Positions 9,815 through 16,499 of a DNA stretch of 64,000 nt are shown here, piece by piece (within the stretch, counting starts at the first letter, position 1; each line of letters opens with the position of its first letter). This DNA is from Bacteroidales bacterium (GTDB lineage Bacteria > Bacteroidota > Bacteroidia > Bacteroidales > G3-4614). The stretch is taken from the NCBI GenBank assembly GCA_015061035.1, contig SUXK01000001.1, positions 248,001 through 312,000 of the forward strand. The letters are read 5' to 3'. Both the position numbers and the translations under genes were made by a program. The notes beneath the pieces are model-generated. The model made no database searches and was not told where the DNA came from. It saw nothing but the letters and a program-made list of their open reading frames with translations.

Positions 9815-9846
9815 CAAAGATATATTTAAAAAAGCAGTTAAACAAA
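9815..9846 (-). promoter_or_regulatory. Promoter of the tsaC operon
   Basis: On the minus strand, TTTG (9843-9846), 20 bases, then TATCTTTG (9815-9822): a full match to the Bacteroidetes -33/-7 consensus. Transcription would start about 15 bases before the tsaC ATG. Confidence 0.7.
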
Positions 9847-9979
9847 TAAATTGGCTTTCAGTTGTTGGATATAAACTATAATCCATTTAGCTGTTTTAGA
9901 CTTTAAAAATAAAAAAAATAAAAATTATGAGAACTTTTTTGGTGCTTAATATGTTATTAAGATAAACAGTGACAAAAAT

Positions 9980-10588
9980 ATGAAAAATAAACTACCAGCG
10001 TTGCAATTTGCCGAGGATGCCCTTGCTCCTGTAATCAGTGCAAAAACAATAAGTTATCATTATGGTAAACATACAAAAGCCTATTTTGATAATCTTAATA
10101 AACTAATATTAAGTTCTCCATTTGAGGGAAAAGAGTTAGAAGAGATTATCATTAATAGCAAAGGTGCAATCTTTAACAATGCAGCGCAGGCGTGGAATCA
10201 TATCTTCTATTTTGAACAATTTGCAGGAGAGCGTAACTCAAAACTTAGAGGAACAATAAAAGAGGCCATAGAGCGAGATTTTGGAAGCGAGATAGGATTT
10301 AAGGAACGATTTGTTATGGAGGGGATAAACATATTCGGATCAGGTTGGGTATGGTTATCTTGTGATGTAGAGGGAAATTTAGAGATTGACAAATGTCAAA
10401 ATGCCGATAACCCCATTCTATTCCGTCGCATACCTCTATTGTGTTTCGATGTATGGGAACACGCCTACTATCTCGACTACCAAAATCAACGTACCGAGCA
10501 TCTTTCGGCACTATGGACCATATTAAATTGGGAAATAATAGAAAATCGATATAAGTATCGAACTTTATTCCGAGATAAATGTTTATAA
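9980..10588 (+). CDS. sodB: Superoxide dismutase, Fe/Mn family
   Basis: Dismutates superoxide to peroxide and oxygen in the cytoplasm. All four metal ligands are visible: H27 (SYHYGKH), H74 (AWNHIF), D157 and H161 (FDVWEHAYYLDY). Q70, just before AWNH, is at the position where Fe-type enzymes carry the active-site glutamine, so an iron or cambialistic enzyme is likelier than strict Mn-SOD; this is inference. 202 residues is normal. The start gives the expected N-terminus (LPALQFAEDALAPVIS). Single-gene unit ended by the hairpin at 10689-10722. No clear TAnnTTTG promoter was found. Confidence 0.95.
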   Translation: MKNKLPALQFAEDALAPVISAKTISYHYGKHTKAYFDNLNKLILSSPFEGKELEEIIINSKGAIFNNAAQAWNHIFYFEQFAGERNSKLRGTIKEAIERDFGSEIGFKERFVMEGINIFGSGWVWLSCDVEGNLEIDKCQNADNPILFRRIPLLCFDVWEHAYYLDYQNQRTEHLSALWTILNWEIIENRYKYRTLFRDKCL

Positions 10589-10627
10589 TAATGTAAAGAG
10601 AAAAAGACAAACTACACTTTCAATAAA

Positions 10628-10643
10628 TTACGCGTGAGCGTAA
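10628..10643 (+). other. GTGA-loop hairpin in the sodB 3' region
   Basis: TTACGC-GTGA-GCGTAA is a perfect 6-bp stem closed by a GNRA-type GTGA loop. The same CGC-GTGA-GCG apex recurs in the terminator hairpin 60 bases downstream. Confidence 0.5.
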
Positions 10644-10688
10644 ATGCACTTAATAAGCATAATGTGATGAATTTTTAATGTTTTTAAA

Positions 10689-10722
10689 GGGCCATATCGC
10701 GTGAGCGACTGCCCTTTTTTTT
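10689..10722 (+). terminator. Intrinsic terminator of sodB
   Basis: GGGC (10689-10692) pairs with GCCC (10711-10714), with the inner CGC-GTGA-GCG stem, followed by eight T residues (10715-10722). Classic rho-independent form for the plus strand. Confidence 0.75.
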
Positions 10723-10807
10723 ATACCCAAATTAAAAATGTTCGGTAATAGGAAATAATTGTTGATAATTATTGCTGTTATTATCTCTCAGTTTAAATCT
10801 AAATTAA

Positions 10808-10815
10808 TATCTTTG
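10808..10815 (+). promoter_or_regulatory. -7 element of uvrD
   Basis: TATCTTTG matches TAnnTTTG exactly and ends only 8 bases before the ATG at 10824. The transcript start would fall within a few bases of the start codon, giving a leaderless or nearly leaderless mRNA. No clean TTTG was found at the -33 distance. Confidence 0.6.
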
Positions 10816-10823
10816 CTCTCTAT

Positions 10824-13109
10824 ATGCAATCCGTAAATTTAAAGAACCTAAATGATAGTCAACGCAGTGCTGTGGAGTATTGCGATGGCGTTTCGCTTGT
10901 CATTGCAGGAGCAGGATCAGGAAAAACACGTGTGCTTACACATAAGATTGCATACCTTTTGAGTATGGGATATTCGCCATATTCAATACTTGCACTAACC
11001 TTTACCAACAAAGCAGCGGCAGAGATGAAGAGTCGTATTGCTACAATGGTGGGGCAAGATATAGCATCTCGAATATGGGCAGGAACATTTCACTCAATAT
11101 TCTTGCGAATCCTTCGTCCTTATGCCAACAGGTTAGGATTTCCAACTGATTTTACTATTTACGACAGTTCAGATTCGCGTAGCCTTATAACCACAATCAT
11201 TAAGGATATGAAACTCGATGATAAAGTTTATAAGCCACGTAGTATAGCATCAATTATATCCCGAGCAAAAAATGCACTGATAACACCATCTGCATACGCT
11301 ACTAATAGAGAAATAGTAGAGGATGATTACAGGGCAAAACGACCTGCAACAAAAGATATATATAGAGCATATTTTGAACGTTGCCACCGTGCAGGAGCAA
11401 TGGACTTTGATGACATACTCCTCTATACAAACATACTTTTCCGCGATAATCCCGATGTAGTAGAACATTACGGAAACGTGTTCCGTTATGTATTAGTAGA
11501 TGAGTATCAGGATGTAAACTTTGCACAACACCTGATAGTAAAACAGATAGTAAAGCAATGCAAAAGGTTGTGCGTAGTGGGCGATGATGCACAAAGCATA
11601 TACTCATTCCGAGGAGCAAATATAAATAACATACTCAATTTGCAACACGAGTATGGCGATTGCAGAATATTCAAACTTGAGCAGAACTATCGTTCAACAC
11701 AAATGATAGTAAATGCAGCAAATAGCCTAATAGCAAAGAATAGGGGACAAATACCAAAACACCTGTTCTCTGAAAACGATAGAGGCGAGAAGGTAAGGCT
11801 TGTAAAGTCGTACTCCGATTACGAAGAGGCATATATGGTAGCAGGCTCAATAAGCGAGGTGCATTTGCGATATGGCGATACCTATAATACCTTTGCCATA
11901 CTCTATCGTACCAATGCCCAATCGCGAGCATTTGAGGAGGCACTACGCAAACGCAATATACCCTATCGTATATACGGAGGTATCTCATTTTATCAACGCA
12001 AGGAGATAAAAGACGTAATAGCATATATCCGATTAGTACTCAATCCAAGTGATGAGGAGGCGTTAAGGCGGATAGTAAACTATCCTGCACGCGGAATAGG
12101 AGATACCACCATAAAGAAAATATCAGAGTCAGCAACCACCCATGCACAAACGTTGTGGACAATATTGACCTCCCCATTGGAGTGGGGTGTAAAGATAAAC
12201 TCAGGAACACAAACAAAACTAAAAAACTTTGCAACACTCATAACAGAGTTGCAAGAGGAGGTAAAAACCAAAAATGCAGATGAATTTGTCAAAGACCTAA
12301 TCAAAAAAACAGGAATCTTTGCCGATGTATATGTTGATAATCTCCCTGAGAATGTAAGCAAACAAGAGAACCTGCAAGAGTTGGTAAATGCAATAATAGA
12401 TTTCTGTACCAACAGAGAAGAGAGTGGCGAGAGTGCAACAATAAGCGACTTCCTCTCAGAGGTATCACTTGCCACAGACCAAGACAAAGGCGATGAGGGC
12501 GAAGCAGAGAAGGTAACCCTTATGACCATACATGCCGCAAAAGGATTGGAGTTCCCCAATATATACATAGTAGGAATGGAAGAGGATCTCTTCCCCTCAT
12601 CAATGAGCAAAGAATCAGTTAGTGAATTAGAGGAGGAACGCCGTCTGTTTTACGTAGCAATAACCAGAGCAGAGAAACGATGCACCCTGTCATATGCAAC
12701 ATCGCGTTATCGCAACGGACAAACTACTGCACCATTGCCAAGTAGATTTTTAAAAGACTTGGATTATCAGTATATAAACGATACAACAGGAGTGTCGCAA
12801 TTAAGAGAGACAACAACTACGCAGTCGCAACCACGCATACAAACAAGAGTAGTAGTGCATGAAGAACCAACACAAACCCTACGCTCAATGCGATCGGCAA
12901 TATATACACCATCGCCCAAAACCGATATGGAGGCAAAGAAGAACGATGCAGAGTTGAAAGTTGGCTCACGAATCAAGCACGACCGATTTGGCGAAGGCGA
13001 AGTACTCTCAATGTCGGGCGAAGGAGATAATCGCAAAATAGTGGTAGAGTTTAAAAACGTAGGAACAAAAACACTATTACTGAAATTTGCCCGATATACT
13101 ATATTGTAG
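10824..13109 (+). CDS. uvrD: UvrD/PcrA-type ATP-dependent DNA helicase
   Basis: Superfamily 1A 3'-5' helicase acting in nucleotide excision and mismatch repair and in clearing of replication forks. Motifs in order: Walker A AGAGSGKT (28-35), LTFTNKAAAEM, motif II LVDEYQDVN, VGDDAQSIYSFRGA, EQNYRST, YRIYGGISFYQRKEIKD, TIHAAKGLEFPNIYIVGM and RRLFYVAITRAEKRC. The C-terminal tail (VGSRIKHDRFGEGEVL) is the PcrA/UvrD Tudor-like element. 761 residues is normal. A 53-bp gap holding a REP palindrome separates it from nspC, so both may share one transcript. Confidence 0.96.
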   Translation: MQSVNLKNLNDSQRSAVEYCDGVSLVIAGAGSGKTRVLTHKIAYLLSMGYSPYSILALTFTNKAAAEMKSRIATMVGQDIASRIWAGTFHSIFLRILRPYANRLGFPTDFTIYDSSDSRSLITTIIKDMKLDDKVYKPRSIASIISRAKNALITPSAYATNREIVEDDYRAKRPATKDIYRAYFERCHRAGAMDFDDILLYTNILFRDNPDVVEHYGNVFRYVLVDEYQDVNFAQHLIVKQIVKQCKRLCVVGDDAQSIYSFRGANINNILNLQHEYGDCRIFKLEQNYRSTQMIVNAANSLIAKNRGQIPKHLFSENDRGEKVRLVKSYSDYEEAYMVAGSISEVHLRYGDTYNTFAILYRTNAQSRAFEEALRKRNIPYRIYGGISFYQRKEIKDVIAYIRLVLNPSDEEALRRIVNYPARGIGDTTIKKISESATTHAQTLWTILTSPLEWGVKINSGTQTKLKNFATLITELQEEVKTKNADEFVKDLIKKTGIFADVYVDNLPENVSKQENLQELVNAIIDFCTNREESGESATISDFLSEVSLATDQDKGDEGEAEKVTLMTIHAAKGLEFPNIYIVGMEEDLFPSSMSKESVSELEEERRLFYVAITRAEKRCTLSYATSRYRNGQTTAPLPSRFLKDLDYQYINDTTGVSQLRETTTTQSQPRIQTRVVVHEEPTQTLRSMRSAIYTPSPKTDMEAKKNDAELKVGSRIKHDRFGEGEVLSMSGEGDNRKIVVEFKNVGTKTLLLKFARYTIL

Positions 13110-13123
13110 TTTTAGCAAAAAAT

Positions 13124-13154
13124 GTAGGAACGTGACCTATCACGTCCGCAAAAA
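13124..13154 (+). repeat. REP-like palindrome, GACGT class
   Basis: Begins GTAGG and ends GTCCGCAAAAA, with stem GGAACGTGA/TCACGTCC around CCTA. The termini are the same as those of the palindromes around the RAYT gene (45093, 45737) and of those at 14613 and 45845. It fills most of the gap between uvrD and nspC. Confidence 0.65.
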
Positions 13155-13162
13155 GATAAAAT

Positions 13163-14296
13163 ATGAAAAAAGAAGATATACCCTCACCATCATTTGTCCT
13201 TGAGGAGGAAAAATTTCGTAAAAACCTATCACTCATTCGTTCTGTAAAAGAGCGAGCAGGAATAGATATAATAATGGCATTCAAAGCCTTTGCATTGTGG
13301 AAAGTCTTTGATGTAGTGCGAGAGTATATACCATATACAACAGCAAGTTCCTTGTCAGAGGCACGATTGGCATACGAAGAGATGAAGTCATATGCGCACA
13401 CCTACGCACCAGTATATAGTGATAATGAATTTACTCAAATTATGGAGTGTAGTAGCCATATAACATTCAACTCGCTCACACAATACGAACACTTTCGCCC
13501 ACAGATTGAGGCATCAGAACGTCACATATCGTGTGGAATACGCATAAACCCAGAGTATTCGCAAGTAGAGACAGACCTCTATAACCCCTGCGCACCCGGC
13601 TCACGACTTGGAGTAACGGCAGATAAGTTACAGCAGTTACCACAAGACATTGAGGGGCTACATTGTCACACCCTTTGCGAGTCTGACTCATATATGTTAG
13701 CAAACGTATTAGAGAAGATAGAGGAGCGTTTTGGCTATCTATTGCCACAAATAAAGTGGTTAAATATGGGAGGCGGACACCTAATGACACGAGCAGGATA
13801 TGATATAGAACACTTAGTATCTTTGCTTCGCAGATTTAAAGCAAAATATCCAAACCTGCAAATAATATTAGAGCCGGGCAGTGCCTTTGCATGGAGAGCA
13901 GGGTATCTAAAATCCACTATACTGGATATAGTAGAAAACAGAGGAATCCGCACCCTAATGCTAAACGTATCATTTGCGTGCCATATGCCCGATTGCTTGG
14001 AGATGCCCTATCGTCCCGAAGTAGAGGGCGCACATCAACCAAAGAGCGGAGAGGTGGTATATCGTTTAGGCGGAAACTCATGCCTAAGTGGCGACTTTGT
14101 AGGCGATTACGCCTTTGACCGAGAGCCACAAATAGGCGATACCATAATTCTTTGCGATATGATGCACTACACTACCGTAAAAACAACAATGTTTAACGGA
14201 GTGTCGCACCCCTCAATAGTATGGGAGGCAGCCGATGGCACAGCAACTATACTTCGCCAATTTGGGTATGAAGATTATAAAAGTAGAATGAGTTGA
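13163..14296 (+). CDS. nspC: Carboxynorspermidine/carboxyspermidine decarboxylase
   Basis: PLP enzyme of the alanine racemase fold that decarboxylates carboxyspermidine or carboxynorspermidine, the last step of the aspartate-semialdehyde route to spermidine. The PLP lysine is K41 in IIMAFKAFALWKVF. Other family marks: GIRINPEYSQVETDLYNPCAPGSRLG, GLHCHTLCE, WLNMGGGHLMTRAGYD, ILEPGSAFAW, and NSCLSGDFVGDY with CDMMHYTTVKTTMFNG at the end. 377 residues is normal. The partner dehydrogenase is not in this window. Confidence 0.94.
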   Translation: MKKEDIPSPSFVLEEEKFRKNLSLIRSVKERAGIDIIMAFKAFALWKVFDVVREYIPYTTASSLSEARLAYEEMKSYAHTYAPVYSDNEFTQIMECSSHITFNSLTQYEHFRPQIEASERHISCGIRINPEYSQVETDLYNPCAPGSRLGVTADKLQQLPQDIEGLHCHTLCESDSYMLANVLEKIEERFGYLLPQIKWLNMGGGHLMTRAGYDIEHLVSLLRRFKAKYPNLQIILEPGSAFAWRAGYLKSTILDIVENRGIRTLMLNVSFACHMPDCLEMPYRPEVEGAHQPKSGEVVYRLGGNSCLSGDFVGDYAFDREPQIGDTIILCDMMHYTTVKTTMFNGVSHPSIVWEAADGTATILRQFGYEDYKSRMS

Positions 14297-14600
14297 TTAA
14301 ACTTTTTGGTCGCAAAAAGTTACAAAAACTCTCGCACCCGATAAAACAGTCATTCAACTTTTTGTTCGGGAGTCCTACGGACATCCCTCAGTCAAGTCTC
14401 ATTTGCCGTTACATCTATTCTTTCGTTTGCAGGGGCTGTGGAACTCGCTTCGCTCAAACAGTCCTCGCCCTATTTCTGCAAACTTCAAGGCTTTCACTAT
14501 GTTTTATAATGGTGCGAATTTATTTAAACATTACTATAGTTTTCAATGTGATATAATCTTATATATTATATTAAAACTTTTGTTGATTTAAAAAATATTA
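14297..14600. other. Non-coding stretch with a reading-frame relic and GC-rich palindromic patch
   Basis: No convincing gene. A 264-nt open frame from 14293 has no start context and an improbable composition. At 14432-14464 there is an imperfect hairpin (CTGT...ACAG around CTCGCTTCGCTC). The base composition is richer in GC than the flanks. It may be a repeat remnant; with a single copy in the window this cannot be tested here. Confidence 0.35.
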
Positions 14601-14609
14601 ATACTTTTG
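14579..14609 (+). promoter_or_regulatory. Promoter of structured leader, copy A
   Basis: TTTG (14579-14582), 19 bases, TACTTTTG (14602-14609): exact Bacteroidetes consensus. The transcript would begin within the following REP palindrome and run about 395 nt to the first ATG at 15010. Confidence 0.72.
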
Positions 14610-14612
14610 TAA

Positions 14613-14645
14613 GTAGGAATGTTGGCTTGCCACGTCCGTAAAAAA
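14613..14645 (+). repeat. REP-like palindrome, GACGT class
   Basis: GTAGGAATGTTGG-CTTG-CCACGTCCG followed by an A tract; the stem has one bulge and one G-T pair. It forms the extreme 5' end of leader copy A, directly after its promoter. Confidence 0.6.
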
Positions 14646-14687
14646 TAATAATAAAAATAAAAGTAATAACAATCTCATCTTTTGCCT

Positions 14688-14716
14688 CCCTCTCTACAGG
14701 AGAGGGTTGAAGTGAG
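14688..14716 (+). repeat. CCCTCTC/GAGAGGG hairpin repeat
   Basis: CCCTCTC (14688-14694), loop TACAG, GAGAGGG (14700-14706), then TTGAAGTGAG. A close relative, with the tail GGGGTGAGGA, is at 55076-55114, and a decayed one lies at about 45920-45945 in leader copy B. Confidence 0.45.
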
Positions 14717-14745
14717 AAATAATAAATTTTGCCTATGAAACATTA

Positions 14746-14961
14746 GCGTATAGTTGATACGCACATTTTAGATATTGGAAAAAGCGTTTTAGCAATTATT
14801 CTTTCTTCCTAAAAGTTTGGCGACTGAATAGACAGAAAGGAGTAATAGTTAAGATGCTCGTACTATATTGGTACGGGCTTTTAGTTATTCTTCTGTCGAG
14901 GTTGCGCCAAACACCATAGGAAGAGAATAGACTAAAGGTTCCGTGCTTTTTTTATGTGCGT
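14746..14961 (+). ncRNA. Structured leader RNA element, copy A
   Basis: Rod-shaped RNA of about 200 nt. Closing helix ACGCACAT (14759-14766) with ATGTGCGT (14954-14961); conserved internal segment TTTAGATATTGG; helix AAAAAGC with GCTTTTT; helix ATTC..TCTTCCTA with TAGGAAGAGAAT; helix TTTGGCG with CGCCAAA; ACAGAA with TTCTGT; apex GCTCGTAC/GTACGGGC with a 7-nt loop. A hairpin GCGTAT (14746-14751)/ATACGC (14757-14762) overlaps the 5' arm of the closing helix, so the two cannot form together. Copies B and C share the architecture with different helix sequences. It precedes the secreted-protein gene at 15010 by 48 nt. Confidence 0.72.
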
Positions 14962-15009
14962 GTTTTAAATAGGGATAGGAACACTATAATAACTTAAAAA
15001 TACATTAAA

Positions 15010-15504
15010 ATGAAAAAAGTATTGAAAATATTTTACTTTGCTGTATTGTTACAAATATTTATGCCAACTATTTTGGCAACGAACTATATGAATGTATATC
15101 TTACAACACAAGGTTCATTTCAGTCTATTAGTATAGATGAAATAGACAAGATTACCTTTCCCTCTGCAGATGAAGTAAATGTCACAATCTTAGGTGTAGC
15201 AATACCAATGGCAATAGATAATGTAGAGGTTATTACTTTCGGAGATGCCAATATAACAGCCATAGAGGAAATCGAAGTTGAAATATCTGATATAGAGATA
15301 ATCTATTATGGAGACCAACTACGTATTTCAAGTACTGAAGTAATTAATCAAGTTCAGATATACAATATGCAGGGTGTGTTGATACAGTCGTTTGCTCCAG
15401 AAGTAGAAATAGTAACACTTGAAGTAGGTGCTTATTCCAAAGGTGTATATGTAGTAGCAGTACAATCAGGAGAAGAGATAGTAACTAAGAAAATAATAAA
15501 ATAG
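15010..15504 (+). CDS. Secreted protein with T9SS type A sorting domain
   Basis: 164 residues. Signal peptide at about 1-23 (ending PTILA-TN). The middle has the VYLTTQGSFQSISIDEIDKITF pattern, resembling the start of the next protein (VNIYKGSDVLYSLPVAEIDSIKF). The last 75 residues look like a Por secretion-system C-terminal domain: LRISSTEVINQVQIYNMQGVLIQ, a short strand, YSKGVYVVAVQSGEEIVTKKIIK. Exported by T9SS to the surface or medium, by inference. No catalytic domain is recognised; it is nearly all sorting signal. First gene after leader copy A. Confidence 0.78.
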   Translation: MKKVLKIFYFAVLLQIFMPTILATNYMNVYLTTQGSFQSISIDEIDKITFPSADEVNVTILGVAIPMAIDNVEVITFGDANITAIEEIEVEISDIEIIYYGDQLRISSTEVINQVQIYNMQGVLIQSFAPEVEIVTLEVGAYSKGVYVVAVQSGEEIVTKKIIK

Positions 15505-15592
15505 TTGTTGTTCTTGTGTCTTATATATATAACTATTTTATGTATAGTCATTTGTTAATGACACTAAAACTAATAAATTAAAAATATAAAAT

Positions 15593-16291
15593 ATGAAAAC
15601 AAAACTAATCACATTGTTAATAGCAATATTTGCAGTAATAGGCAGTGCTTATACGCAGACAAAAGTAAACATTTATAAAGGAAGTGATGTTTTATATAGT
15701 TTACCAGTAGCAGAGATAGATAGTATAAAATTTGATAAGCAAAAAAACTATAACAAAAATGGTCATGAGTATGTTGATCTTGGTTTGTCTGTAAAATGGG
15801 CAACTTGTAATGTTGGTGCAGATTCTCCTGAAGATTACGGAGATTATTTTGCATGGGGAGAAACATCTTCAAAGGATATTTATTCATCAAAAACCTATAA
15901 TTGCTCTTTGGATGTTTATACAACAACATTGCCATTATTGTATGATGTAGCAAATGTAAAATGGGGTGATGGTTGGCGTATGCCAACTGTAGTTGAGCAA
16001 GAAGAACTAAGAGATACAAACAATTGTATCTGGACGTGGACTACCCAAAATGGAATAAACGGATTTAGAGTAACAAGTAAAAAGAATGGTAATTCTATAT
16101 TTCTTCCTGCTGCGGGTTATCGTTATGAAGGTAACCTTATTTATGAAGGTAATAGTGCAGGGTATTGGTCAAGTTCAATCAATACACAAGGTTACAGTTA
16201 TGCATTTTATATAGCCATTAGTTCGGGTTCTGTAACAGGAGGAAGTAATAATAAATATCTTGGGCACTCTATTCGTCCAGTTTGCGAGTGA
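15593..16291 (+). CDS. Secreted FISUMP/DUF1566-type protein
   Basis: 232 residues with a signal peptide (MKTKLITLLIAIFAVIGSAYTQ). After an N-terminal EIDSIKF segment comes a C-type-lectin-like domain of the Fibrobacter succinogenes major paralogous type: EYVDLGLSVKWATCNVG, YFAWGET, WGDGWRMPT, FLPAAGYR, GYWSSS and SIRPVCE. Such domains act in surface binding or as variable display scaffolds; no enzymatic role is claimed. 88 bp after the T9SS protein, same direction, probably the same transcript from leader A. Two shorter relatives are at 53911 and 54432, downstream of leader copy C. Confidence 0.82.
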   Translation: MKTKLITLLIAIFAVIGSAYTQTKVNIYKGSDVLYSLPVAEIDSIKFDKQKNYNKNGHEYVDLGLSVKWATCNVGADSPEDYGDYFAWGETSSKDIYSSKTYNCSLDVYTTTLPLLYDVANVKWGDGWRMPTVVEQEELRDTNNCIWTWTTQNGINGFRVTSKKNGNSIFLPAAGYRYEGNLIYEGNSAGYWSSSINTQGYSYAFYIAISSGSVTGGSNNKYLGHSIRPVCE

Positions 16292-16370
16292 TTTGCTCTT
16301 AATTAGAAATTAGTGTAATAAAAATTCATATGACTAATAAATAAAGAGGAAGTGCCTCGTGTGTAAAAAA

Positions 16371-16404
16371 AAATAACCATTGCCCTAAAAGCAATGGTTA
16401 TTTT
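16371..16404. terminator. Bidirectional terminator hairpin
   Basis: AATAACCATTGC (16372-16383) and GCAATGGTTATT (16391-16402) form a perfect 12-bp stem with a 7-nt loop, flanked by an A tract and TTTT. It lies between the plus-strand island and minus-strand recA and could serve both. Confidence 0.65.
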
Positions 16405-16449
16405 CATAACTACCAATAATAAATCTCCTAATTTTTTATATTTATCTAA

Positions 16450-16499
16450 AAACTAACAACTACCCAATGGGGCGGCTTTAGCCGACAACTAACAACTAT
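16450..16499 (-). repeat. Two-hairpin repeat starting at the recA stop codon
   Basis: On the minus strand it begins at the recA TAG (16496-16498) with TAGTTGTTAGTTGTC, then the hairpins CGGC-TAAA-GCCG and CCC-CATT-GGG, then GTAGTTGTTAGTT. Related copies are at 17745, 42265, 58069 and 61666, with compensatory changes in the first hairpin. Confidence 0.7.

Noticed and set aside
14293-14556. 87-residue open frame after nspC
   Set aside because: No start context, signal or family; composition points to a translated non-coding repeat. Reported only as a gene-free stretch.
14746-14961. Structured element as an integron attC site
   Set aside because: Long imperfect palindromes with variable sequence resemble attC sites, but the RYYYAAC/GTTRRRY ends are missing, no integrase is present, each copy has its own promoter, and the element lies 5' of genes rather than 3'.
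15593-16291. FISUMP protein as a target of a diversity-generating retroelement
   Set aside because: The C-type-lectin-like fold suits a DGR target, but there is no reverse transcriptase, no template repeat and no excess of AAC/AAY codons at the C-terminus in this window.
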